In this document: positions 55,001-62,363 of the stretch, piece after piece | Layout: each line of letters begins with the position of its first letter | How positions within the stretch are numbered: position 1 is the first letter of the stretch | Assembly (NCBI RefSeq): GCF_003590875.1 | Contig: NZ_QYUN01000002.1 | Coordinates: forward strand, 3,472,001-3,536,000 | Reading direction: 5' to 3' | From: Noviherbaspirillum cavernae | Lineage (GTDB): Bacteria; Pseudomonadota; Gammaproteobacteria; Burkholderiales; Burkholderiaceae_D | Length of the DNA stretch: 64,000 bases | Notes under the pieces: model-generated | What the model was told of the DNA's origin: nothing | What the model saw: only the letters and a program-made list of their open reading frames with translations | Databases searched by the model: none | Translations under genes and position numbers: made by a program

Positions 55001-55830
55001 AACAGGTCTGGCTCAGGCCGTTCGGCTCGTGGGCCAAGCAAGGCGATCGCGAAGGCGTCACCGGCTTCGACGCCAGCACCGGCGGACTGGTGATCGGCGC
55101 CGACGGCGTGCTGTCCGCGACCGACCGGCTGGGCGCGGCGTTCGCCTATGCCCATACGCGGGTGAACGGCAACGACAGCGTGGCTGCGCAATCGGCCAGG
55201 ATCGACAGCTACCAGGCCGTGGTGTACGGCAGCCACAGCATCGACGAGCGCACCGACCTGAGCTGGCAGGCTGACGCCGGCGTCAACCAAACCGACGGCG
55301 AACGCAGCATCAACTTCGGCGGCCTGAACCGGAAGGCATCGAGCAGCTACGGCGGCTGGAGCGCGCACGTCGGCGCGGGCATCGGCCGGATCTTCAACCT
55401 GAATCCGGTGACCAACGTGGTGCCCTCGATCCGGCTCGACTACACGACCGTGAAGAACCGCAGCTATACCGAAACCGGTGCGGACGCCTTGAACCTGCAA
55501 GTCGCCTCGCAGCGCGCGGAAGAGCTGATCATCGCGGCGGAGGGCAAGCTGTCCTACGCGATGGCGCAGGACACGACCTTCGTGGCGAACCTGGGTGTCG
55601 GCTACGACATGCTGGCCAAGCGCGCGCAGATCACCTCGACCTTCGTCGGCGGCGGCGCGGCGTTCGCCACCGCCGGCCTCGACCCGTCGCCATGGATCGT
55701 GCGCGGCGGCGCGGGCGTGGTGCTGCACCGGCAGAACGGTCTGGAAGTGACTGCTCGCTACGATGCCGAAGCGAACCGCACGTCCTTCACCAACCAGACC
55801 GTGTCGCTGAAGGTGCGCAAGTCGTTCTAA
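52096..55830 (+). CDS. Autotransporter adhesin-like protein 1 (type Va secretion)
   Basis: 1244 residues from ATG 52096 (AGGA upstream). Signal peptide 1-31 (QLAILVSAACITMGSASAFA). The passenger (about 32-960) is made of short beta-helix repeats of the form N-S/A-G-T-I-...-G-G-I, seen more than 20 times. A linker with a coiled or alpha segment follows. The C-terminal beta-barrel (about 965-1244) starts VWLRPFGSWAKQGDREGVTG and ends with the outer-membrane terminal Phe (VSLKVRKSF). It is a paralogue of the protein at 59275-61974: both share VNVNGSF..NSFDVGAFN-type segments. Tyr-rich acidic spot IYADAAYYDAV near residue 125. Confidence 0.9.
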   Translation: MTIALNTRKKQLAILVSAACITMGSASAFAATCPAQGNGNGSTTNNLTTIHGNVVDTCTLAAGESIWLTSTGGLIDGGEGGPIGIAVGSGTTAGSIKNDGTIDKRQNILVEGTLTGGIENTGTIYADAAYYDAVKLDQGIVGGDITNSGQITNTAGAGIALINGSQVNAIVNTDTGLIMSSSLGILVEDSTVTGTIFNQGTITGSEGVGGGIAVLGASTIGGIVNSGTINAAASSYGGPIGTGDGILIDSTAAALQPYTLPSPAIVNGNIINAVDAQIDAQNDGIRVNGAQVNGSISNAGTIDAGAYGIRVGGSTVTAGISNTGQIFNEDGGIRVDDSTVNGGIRNGGTITNNNDGKGIAVRNGSTVTGGILNDVGARIDSSAEGIYVSSSTITGGITNAGTIDGAEGWGIGVSSSTINGDILNSGTITTAAEYGGAIWVDSGSTITGSIINSGTITGAQGIAIDVYDSTINGDIRNSGTITTNGYGGAIVVEGGAVITGNIVNSATIKNTGIGVHVKEASVGGIRNSGTIEAINGGILVEYGGSIQNGIVNEAGGRITSNAFGIVIGGGTVSGGITNAGTIDGVEGGGGIAAIESTINGNISNSGTIHAGFDSANVPFGALSLLVSTLNGSVVNSGTISAPNGTALTIYASIITGSIDNSGTISGLKAIEIVEPFAPVTINNSGTLAGDVLLANGTLNLNGSNGRVTGTVQGVGSTVNVNGSFASQNSFDVGAFNVASGGTFQGAHNVKTANGFNNQGTVSVAAANPFTVTGDYTQAAGATYRMEALSPTAYGQMSVSGTATLAADTGIDVRVARLAPLVPNGILAGVIKAGTLNASTFKVTDDSALFNFEGVVNGNNVDLNVRQATTVHANTVNNGNFVGGGAAMVFDSLIANPNGVGSDMGAVISALGQLSTGGEVSDAVRQTLPLMTGAAASATTSTVNLTGRIVQARQEANLGLSSGDGFITEKQVWLRPFGSWAKQGDREGVTGFDASTGGLVIGADGVLSATDRLGAAFAYAHTRVNGNDSVAAQSARIDSYQAVVYGSHSIDERTDLSWQADAGVNQTDGERSINFGGLNRKASSSYGGWSAHVGAGIGRIFNLNPVTNVVPSIRLDYTTVKNRSYTETGADALNLQVASQRAEELIIAAEGKLSYAMAQDTTFVANLGVGYDMLAKRAQITSTFVGGGAAFATAGLDPSPWIVRGGAGVVLHRQNGLEVTARYDAEANRTSFTNQTVSLKVRKSF
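52300..54150 (+). repeat. Degenerate coding repeats of the passenger beta-helix
   Basis: Within autotransporter 1, about 60-110 bp units containing AACAGCGGCACCATC or close variants recur from near 52300 to 54150. They encode NSGTI/NAGTI turns separated by GI-V-STV type strands. Nucleotide similarity between units is high enough to favour slipped-strand or recombinational change in copy number. Confidence 0.7.
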
Positions 55831-55889
55831 ACATGTGGCGGCGCGCGGTTCTTGAAGGAACCGCGCAACCGCTACAATATGCAGTACTG

Positions 55890-55916
55890 GCGGCCGCTGA
55901 TGCGGCCGCTTTTTTT
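55890..55916 (+). terminator. Rho-independent terminator after autotransporter 1
   Basis: GCGGCCGC (55890-55897), loop TGAT, GCGGCCGC (55902-55909), then seven T. A second hairpin (GCGCGGTTC...GAACCGCGC, 55843-55866) precedes it. The T run ends only 14 bp before the ATG of the CapK-like gene, so the structure can also attenuate that gene. Confidence 0.88.
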
Positions 55917-55930
55917 ATCGGGCCGGCGAA

Positions 55931-57337
55931 ATGTCACAATTACCAGACCGGAATCATCGGAATGATTCCGCCCCCTCTCTCCTGAACATCCGCAGCGACA
56001 TGCCGGGCATCGTCTGGCCGCCGCTCGCCGGCGGCATGCCGGCGTCGCTGCTGGCCCTGATGCATCAGCTGGAGGCGAGCCAGTGGCTCGCCCCGGAGCA
56101 GCTGGCGGCGGGACAGTCCCGCCAGCTGGCCGCGCTGACCCGGCATGCCGCCGCGCACTCGGCGTCGTTCCGCACGCGCATGGCAACGGCCGGACTCGGC
56201 CTCGACGAGCTTCGCACGCCCGCCGGGCTGGCCGCCTTGCCGATCCTGCGCCGGCGCGAAATCCAGTCGGAGCGGCACCAGCTGCTGTGCGACAGTGTGC
56301 CGCCCGCGCACCTGCCGCTGCACGAAACAAGCTCGTCCGGCTCGACCGGAGAGCCGGTGGCGGTGACGCGCACCGCCATCAACCAGCTGTTCTGGCTCGC
56401 CTTCACCCTGCGCGAGCACCTGTGGCACCAGCGCGACTTCAGCGGGACGCTGGCCGTCATTCGCGCCAGCCTGCCCTCCGCGCAGCCGATCACGCAGGCC
56501 GACTGGGGCGCGCCGGTCTCGCTGTTCTTCCCCAGCGGCCCGGCGCATGCCATGCGGACCAGTACCGACGTGGGCGCGCAACTGGACTGGCTGCTGCGCA
56601 TCGATCCGCAGTATCTGCTGGTCTATCCCAGCAATCTGGCCGCGCTGCTCGATGAGTGTGAAGCGCGCAACATCACCCTCCCCGGTCTCCGGCAGATCCG
56701 CAGCTTCGGCGAAAATCTCGCGCCCGCGATCCGCCAGCGCGCAATGGACGTACTGAACGTCGCCATCGCCGACACCTACAGCTCGCAGGAGCTGGGCGTC
56801 ATCGCGATCCAGTGCCCCGCCAGCGGGCTGTATCACGCGATGGCGGAAGGCTATGTCGTGGAAGTCCTCGACGAGCAAGGCAGGTCATGCCAGCCTGGCG
56901 AAATCGGCCGCCTCGTCGTCACCGACCTGCACAATTTCGCGACGCCCCTGATCCGCTACGACACCGGCGACTATGCGCAGGCGTCGGCGCCATGCCCCTG
57001 CGGCCGGTGCCTGCCGACCATCGAGCGCGTCGCCGGACGCGAACGCAACATGGTGGTGGTGAACGGCTCGCGCCGCTGGCCGCTGTTCGGCTTCGATCAC
57101 TTTCTCGAGATTGCGCCGATTGCGCAGTACCAGCTGGTGCAGCAGAGCGCCGAGCTGATCGAGGTCAGGCTGGTGTGTTCGGAGTCGCTCACCGCCGATC
57201 AGGAGCAGCGCCTCGCCGACCTGATCCGCGAGTCGCTCGGCCACCCCTTCACGATCCGCTTCACGCTCTTCCCGGAGCGCATCCCTGCAAGCACATCAGG
57301 CAAGTTCGAGGAATTCATCTGCATGGTGAAGCCGTGA
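55931..57337 (+). CDS. CapK/coenzyme F390 synthetase-like adenylate-forming enzyme
   Basis: 468 residues of the PaaK/CapK (phenylacetate-CoA ligase-like) superfamily. Family pieces: LMHQLEASQWLAPEQLAAGQ, then RQLAALTRHAAAHSASFRTR, and the AMP-binding P-loop HETSSSGSTGEPVAVTRTAI. Later come DTYSSQELGVIAIQCPASGL (A5-like), the YDTGDYAQASAPCPCGRCLP loop and VAGRERNMVVVNGSRRWP. Activates a carboxylic acid as acyl-AMP; relatives sit in capsule and exopolysaccharide clusters. It lies between autotransporter 1 and the convergent sulfotransferase gene. Substrate unknown; a role in building a surface modification is inferred from location. Confidence 0.8.
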   Translation: MSQLPDRNHRNDSAPSLLNIRSDMPGIVWPPLAGGMPASLLALMHQLEASQWLAPEQLAAGQSRQLAALTRHAAAHSASFRTRMATAGLGLDELRTPAGLAALPILRRREIQSERHQLLCDSVPPAHLPLHETSSSGSTGEPVAVTRTAINQLFWLAFTLREHLWHQRDFSGTLAVIRASLPSAQPITQADWGAPVSLFFPSGPAHAMRTSTDVGAQLDWLLRIDPQYLLVYPSNLAALLDECEARNITLPGLRQIRSFGENLAPAIRQRAMDVLNVAIADTYSSQELGVIAIQCPASGLYHAMAEGYVVEVLDEQGRSCQPGEIGRLVVTDLHNFATPLIRYDTGDYAQASAPCPCGRCLPTIERVAGRERNMVVVNGSRRWPLFGFDHFLEIAPIAQYQLVQQSAELIEVRLVCSESLTADQEQRLADLIRESLGHPFTIRFTLFPERIPASTSGKFEEFICMVKP

Positions 57338-57380
57338 GCCGCAACGCGGCCCGCGGCGTCCGTGCATCGATGTGCGGGAC

Positions 57381-59072
57381 CTAGTCGCGCACCAGCTCCA
57401 GCAAGGGCGCGAGATGCGCGCCGAAGCGCTTCCAGCGCGCCACCGATGTTTGATAGATCGGCTTGCGCACCTGCGCCACGCTGGCGGTTTTGACATGCCG
57501 TTTGTTCTTGTGAAAATCCAGGCAGCTCTCGTTCCACGGCAGGCCGACGAACTCCAGCATGCGCCGCGATTGTCCCTCCATGTCGGCCACCATCTGCTCG
57601 TAATGCAGATCGAGTATGGTCCCCGCCGGCAGCACCGCATGCCAATGCCGCATCAGGTCCATGTAGCGCAGGTAATACCGCCCCAGCGTGCGCAGGTCGT
57701 AGGCGAAATCCATGCGGTCGCTGAACAGCCGCGAGTAGCAGGAAAAGCACGAATCCATCGGATCGCGCATCGCATGGATGATTTTCGCGTTCGGCAGCAT
57801 CTGGTGAATCATCCCGATCAGGAAAAAATTTCCCGGCATCTTGTCGGTGATGAACGCCTTGTCCGGCGCCAGGCGCCACACGCGCTCCCGATAGGCTTCG
57901 CCCAGCGCGGCGAATTCCTGCGCCGACAGATTCGCGCACCAGGCGGTGAACGGCTGCCCGGCCACCGCTTGCGGCACCTGATGGATCACATCGCTGAGAT
58001 CCTTCAATTCGCCCGCGCCGAACAAGTCCGGATGACTGGCGAATATCTGCTCGATCAGCGACGTGCCGGAGCGCGGCATGCCGAGGATGAACACGGGCGT
58101 GCGGCCCTTGCTGTCGCCGGCCTCGATGCGCGGTCGCTGCTCGAAGAAACGGCGGTCGAACGTCGCCTTGATACTGACGCACAAGGCATCCGCCCACGCC
58201 TCGTCGTACGGATGCAGGCCCGCCTGCAAGCGGTTGCCCCGCGCGTAGGCGGCAAACGCCCGGTCATGGTCGCCCACATCCTCGTGCGCCTTTCCGAGCG
58301 CAAAATGGAAACGGATGCGGGCCTCCAGCGGCAAGGATTCCGCCACGTCGGCCAGCGTTTCCAGCATGATGTAGTGCGGATCGCTGACGCTGTACGTCTT
58401 CAGCGTGGACAGGTTGAAATGCGCTTCGGCAAAGCCGTGGCGCGCCGCGATCGCCGCATTGAAGCACTCGCACGCGTCCTCCAGCCTGCCCTGTCCGCTG
58501 TACAGCGCCCCCAGATTGTTCTGCGCTTCCGCATGGCGCGGATTGAGCGCCACCGCCTTCGCATACGCATCTTCCGCAGCCGCCTTGTCGCCCATCAGGT
58601 CCAGCGCCGAACCCAGGTTGTTCCACGCCGGCCCGTGCTCCGGGCCGAGCGCCAGCGCGCGGCGATAGCCGGCCGCCGCCTCCGCGTAATGCTTGCCATC
58701 GGCCAGCGCCAATGCCAGGTTGTAGTGTGCATCGACATTGTCCGGCAGCAGTTGCGCCGCCCGCCGGCCCGCCGCAGCGGCATCGTCCAGCCGCCCCAGC
58801 CGCCGGCACATTTCACCGAAATCGCGGTGATAGATTCCGACCGTCCCATCCAGCGCAATCGCCCGCGCGGTCAAGTCCGCCGCCAGCGGCAGGCGGCCGA
58901 AGCGGCATGCCAGCAATGCCAGCGCGTGATACGCCGGATGGCAGTCCGGCGCGGCTGCCAGCAATTGTCGGTACAGCGCTTCCGCCGCTGCCGACTCGCC
59001 CGCGGCATCAAGGCGGGCAGCCTCACGCATGGCCTGCGGCACAGTCATGCCGGATGGTTGTCGGGTTGTCAT
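57381..59072 (-). CDS. TPR-repeat sulfotransferase (Sulfotransfer_3 type)
   Basis: 563 residues, no signal peptide. Residues about 10-280 are TPR-type helices (e.g. HYNLALALADGKHYAEAAAG, GPAWNNLGSALDLMGDKAAA, EAQNNLGALYSGQGRLEDAC). Residues about 325-563 are a PAPS-dependent sulfotransferase: 5'-phosphosulfate loop VFILGMPRSGTSLIEQIF (331-343), followed by Glu355 in GAGELKDL where tyrosylprotein sulfotransferases keep a catalytic Glu, then FITDKMPGNFFLIGMIH, HAMRDPMDSCFSCY and a C-terminal VRKPIYQTSVARWKRF. TPR domains in such enzymes bind protein partners. It is flanked by two autotransporters, with an APS kinase gene 3 kb upstream on the chromosome. Confidence 0.88.
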   Translation of the reverse strand: MTTRQPSGMTVPQAMREAARLDAAGESAAAEALYRQLLAAAPDCHPAYHALALLACRFGRLPLAADLTARAIALDGTVGIYHRDFGEMCRRLGRLDDAAAAGRRAAQLLPDNVDAHYNLALALADGKHYAEAAAGYRRALALGPEHGPAWNNLGSALDLMGDKAAAEDAYAKAVALNPRHAEAQNNLGALYSGQGRLEDACECFNAAIAARHGFAEAHFNLSTLKTYSVSDPHYIMLETLADVAESLPLEARIRFHFALGKAHEDVGDHDRAFAAYARGNRLQAGLHPYDEAWADALCVSIKATFDRRFFEQRPRIEAGDSKGRTPVFILGMPRSGTSLIEQIFASHPDLFGAGELKDLSDVIHQVPQAVAGQPFTAWCANLSAQEFAALGEAYRERVWRLAPDKAFITDKMPGNFFLIGMIHQMLPNAKIIHAMRDPMDSCFSCYSRLFSDRMDFAYDLRTLGRYYLRYMDLMRHWHAVLPAGTILDLHYEQMVADMEGQSRRMLEFVGLPWNESCLDFHKNKRHVKTASVAQVRKPIYQTSVARWKRFGAHLAPLLELVRD

Positions 59073-59200
59073 GCGAGGGGTGTCTTGTCGTGAAAAGTAC
59101 GGTTGAGGTTTGACTCAAGGAGCTGCGGGATTGTAGCGGGATTGACGGCGCGCTGCGTCTGCCCACCCGGCTGCGAGGCACTGGCATGCCCCTCCTCAAG

Positions 59201-59234
59201 GCAAAAGGGGAGGGCTTGTTCAAGCCCTCCCCTT
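59201..59234 (-). terminator. Rho-independent terminator after autotransporter 2
   Basis: AAGGGGAGGGCTTG (59205-59218) and CAAGCCCTCCCCTT (59221-59234) form a 14-bp stem with a 2-nt loop; on the minus strand it is followed by TTTTGCC. It separates autotransporter 2 from the downstream sulfotransferase gene, which therefore has its own promoter in 59073-59200. Confidence 0.85.
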
Positions 59235-59274
59235 CCGAACCTTCCCCCGTTGCAGGGGAAGGCGTTACGTTACA

Positions 59275-61974
59275 TCAGAACGGCATGCGCAGCTTGACCG
59301 ACGCGGTCTGGTTGGTGAAACCGCGACGCGCCTCGAAGTCGTAGCCGGCGGTGACTTCGACGTTGCCGGTCTGGTTGACCACCACGCCAAAGCCGCCGCG
59401 TGTCAGCCAGCGCGACGGATCGATGCTCGGCGTGGCGAATGCCGCGCCGCCGCCGACGAAGGACGACGTGATGGTTCCCGACCCGCCCAGCGCATCGTAG
59501 CCGACGCCGAGGTTGGCGGTCAGCCTGGTGCCGCGATTCAACGCATGGGTCAGCTTGCCGCCGGCCAGCAGGATCAGCTCGTCGGTGGTGCGGCTGTTGA
59601 CCTTCAGGCTCAGATCGCCCGCACCGCTTTCGGTATAGCTGCTGTCACGAACGCGCATGTAGTCGGCGCGCAGCGTCGGTTCGAACGAGGTGCTCGCGTT
59701 GATGTCCATCACGCGGCGCACGCCGACGCCGACGTGCGTGCTCCAGCTGTCGTAATCGGCCGAGGCGGCACGGTTCAGGCCGCCGAAGTTGATCACGCGG
59801 TTGGCGCTGTTCTGGTGGTTGCCGACATCGAGCTGGAAGTCGAGCGCGGTGCGCGCGTCAAGGCTGTGGCTGCCGTAGACGATCGCCTGATAGCTGTCGA
59901 CCTTGGCGTGCTGTGATGAGGCGCTGGCATTGCCGTCGACCTTGCTGTGCGAAAAGGCGAACGCGGCACCGGCGCGGGTCGCGCCGCCGATGGCGCTGTC
60001 CGCGCCCAGCACCAGCCCGTACATGTCGGCACGGTAGCCGGCCACGCCGTCGCTGTCGGATTGCCGGGCCCACGAGCCGAACGGCTTGGCCCATGCCTGG
60101 CGGTCGCCTTTGGTTTCGTCGCCGGACGACAGACCGCCGTTCGGGTTGCCGCCCGCGCTGCCGCCGTCGAGGCGCGACTGCACCACGTGGCTGGCGCCGT
60201 AGCCGGCGTTCATCGCGGCCTGGGCGGTGCCCTGCATCGGCAGCAATTGATTGACGGCGGCGCCGACTTGCGCCGCAGTGCCCAGCGAACCGAGCGCATT
60301 GATCACGCCCTGCATGTCGGTACCGCCCGCACCGCTTGCCATCATGCCGTCGAGCACGCCGGCTGCGCCTTGCGCGGCCGGATTGGCAGCATCCCTCACG
60401 GACAGTCCGCGCTTGGTGGTGATGTCGATGCCTTTGCCGCTGGCATTGACCGCGGCGCTGAAGTCCCACAGCGCGCTGTTGTCGGCGACGGTCAACGGAC
60501 CGGCGGTCAGCGTGCCGGTGGCGTGCAGCACGTCGGTCAGGACCGCGCCGTTGGCCAGGGTGTCGTTGGCGCTGACATTGACCGCGAGCTTGTTGCTGGC
60601 CGACAGGTCGGCCGTGCCGCTCACGGTCAGCTTGCCGTAATGGCTCGCGCTGGACGCGCCGGTTTCGAACACGCCGGTCGCGCCCTGCACGTAGTTGCCG
60701 CTGATGACGGCGGTATTGCCGGCCGCTACCGACAGCTTGCCGTTGTTGCGCAGCGTGGGAACGGTGATGCCGCGTCCCGCGCCATCACCCATGTTCAGGA
60801 CGCCGCCGCTGGCGATGTTGAAGGCGCCGACGTCGAAGGTGTTCGCGGTGCTGAAGCTGCCGTTGACGTTGACCGTCGCGTTCCTGCCGGTGACCGCGCC
60901 GCTGATGCTGCCGGTGGCACCGTCGAGATTGAGGACGTGGGCCGTGGTTTCACCCAGGTTCACGCCGCCGGTGATCGTGCCGCTGTTGGTGATCGTGACG
61001 GCCCCGGTCGCGCCGGACAGGTCGATGGCGGTGCCGCCGGTACCGATGATCGAACCGCTCGCGGTGTTGACGATGCCGTCGGTAATGCTGCCGCCGTAGT
61101 AGCCCCCATATCCGTCATCCCCAAACTGGCCGGTATGGATTCCGGTCACGCCGGTGATCGTGCCGCTATTGGTGATGCGGGTGACGCTGCCATCCCTGAC
61201 CACGTCAATGCCGTTGCCTGTGCCCCCGGAAATCACGCCCCCGGCATTGTTGGTGATGCCGCCGGTGACGTGGCCTTCACGGTCAACCTGAATGCCGGCA
61301 TCCGCGCCGGTGATCGTGCCGCTGTTGACGATGCTGCCGAGGAGATATCCGCTCTCGACGACAATGCCGCGTTCCCCGCCGGCGATCGTGCCGGTGCTGC
61401 TGTTGGTGAGGTTGGTGATGACGTCCGCCTCGCCACCCCACGCGGGGGAGGCAAAACGGATGCCGTTGTCACTCCCGGAAATCGTTCCCGTGTTGGTGAT
61501 GCCATTGACCGCCCCGCCGCCCGTGTACACCGCGATACCGTCTCCGAAAAGACCGGAAATCGTTCCATGGTTGGTGATGCTGCTGACTTCGTTGGACGTC
61601 CACAAGGCAAGTCCGGTATTGCCGCGAATGATGCCGCCGGCGTTGTTGAGAATCGCGCCGGCCTTGCCATGGTCATAAAATTGAATGCCGTTGCCATAGC
61701 CATATGTCGACTCGATGATGCCGGAATTGGTGATGTTGCCAACGGTAACGCCGGAGTCGATGGTGATGGCGTCTGTGGAAGTCATCGTCACGCCCGCGCC
61801 GTTCCTCACGGTCAGGTCGTTCCCTGCGGAAATGTAGCAAGACGTGGTAGTCGTGGTGCTGATGTCCGTGCCACACGACGCAGTCGCCAGCGCGGCACTC
61901 GACGCGAGCGCCAGACAGGCGGCGGCCACCGCAAGATGCATGGCCTTGTGTTTCAAAACCTTGTTGTTCGACAT
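59275..61974 (-). CDS. Autotransporter adhesin-like protein 2 (type Va secretion)
   Basis: 899 residues from ATG 61974 (ACGGAG upstream). Signal peptide MHLAVAAACLALASSAALAT with a longer basic N-terminus. Passenger with NSGTITG/NNAGGVISGG beta-helix repeats (about 60-450), then a region like that of autotransporter 1 (VNVNGSFSTANTFDVGAFNI). The beta-barrel from about 625 (AWAKPFGSWARQSDSDGVAG) ends in the terminal Phe (ASVKLRMPF). Tyr/Gly/Asp-rich GDDGYGGYYGGSITDG lies near residue 288. Strongly paralogous to the protein at 52096-55830. Confidence 0.9.
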   Translation of the reverse strand: MSNNKVLKHKAMHLAVAAACLALASSAALATASCGTDISTTTTTSCYISAGNDLTVRNGAGVTMTSTDAITIDSGVTVGNITNSGIIESTYGYGNGIQFYDHGKAGAILNNAGGIIRGNTGLALWTSNEVSSITNHGTISGLFGDGIAVYTGGGAVNGITNTGTISGSDNGIRFASPAWGGEADVITNLTNSSTGTIAGGERGIVVESGYLLGSIVNSGTITGADAGIQVDREGHVTGGITNNAGGVISGGTGNGIDVVRDGSVTRITNSGTITGVTGIHTGQFGDDGYGGYYGGSITDGIVNTASGSIIGTGGTAIDLSGATGAVTITNSGTITGGVNLGETTAHVLNLDGATGSISGAVTGRNATVNVNGSFSTANTFDVGAFNIASGGVLNMGDGAGRGITVPTLRNNGKLSVAAGNTAVISGNYVQGATGVFETGASSASHYGKLTVSGTADLSASNKLAVNVSANDTLANGAVLTDVLHATGTLTAGPLTVADNSALWDFSAAVNASGKGIDITTKRGLSVRDAANPAAQGAAGVLDGMMASGAGGTDMQGVINALGSLGTAAQVGAAVNQLLPMQGTAQAAMNAGYGASHVVQSRLDGGSAGGNPNGGLSSGDETKGDRQAWAKPFGSWARQSDSDGVAGYRADMYGLVLGADSAIGGATRAGAAFAFSHSKVDGNASASSQHAKVDSYQAIVYGSHSLDARTALDFQLDVGNHQNSANRVINFGGLNRAASADYDSWSTHVGVGVRRVMDINASTSFEPTLRADYMRVRDSSYTESGAGDLSLKVNSRTTDELILLAGGKLTHALNRGTRLTANLGVGYDALGGSGTITSSFVGGGAAFATPSIDPSRWLTRGGFGVVVNQTGNVEVTAGYDFEARRGFTNQTASVKLRMPF

Positions 61975-62363
61975 GTAAATCTCCGTGGATAACAAAAAAT
62001 GCCGGCACCGCAACTGCGGCGTCTGATCGGCCATGCAACATTTATTGCTTATATGCAATGCGCAATGTCGGAGTGTATGGCATGAGGCGGGAGGCAAAAC
62101 TAACCGATTCTTACAATTGCTCACAATTGGAAACAAATCCGTCCGGTTTGCACAATGCCTTGTGGCATTGAATTGATCTCTGACTGGACGTCTTGATCAG
62201 GCCCGTTGACCGCTTTTTGCCGGACGATGAAAGAAATTGCCTTCCAGATAACCTGCCGCAGGGCGCATCGGCATCTCCACGCCACAAGCCTGAGCCGCTT
62301 GCGACAAAAACTTGCCGATCTTCAACTATAGTGACGGCTTGCGACAACAGGAATCACGGGCTC
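61975..62363. promoter_or_regulatory. Divergent promoter region of autotransporter 2 and cysC
   Basis: 389 bp, AT-richer than its neighbours. Two ACAATTG sites (62113-62119 and 62123-62129) are spaced by one helical turn and could bind a regulator. No gene or RNA is evident. The layout would allow joint control of the adhesin-like protein and the PAPS-forming kinase. Confidence 0.45.

Noticed and set aside
52858..55728. Open frame of about 950 codons antisense to autotransporter 1
   Set aside because: It is a mirror of the GC-biased, repetitive coding strand; composition is Asp/Ala/Arg/Gly-rich without domains. The sense frame has signal peptide, repeats and barrel.
57372..59093. 573-codon plus-strand frame over the sulfotransferase gene
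   Set aside because: Arg/Gln-rich with no motif; the minus strand has TPR repeats and a complete PAPS loop.
59947..61992. Open frame of about 680 codons antisense to autotransporter 2
   Set aside because: Same artefact as above; no start signals or family features.
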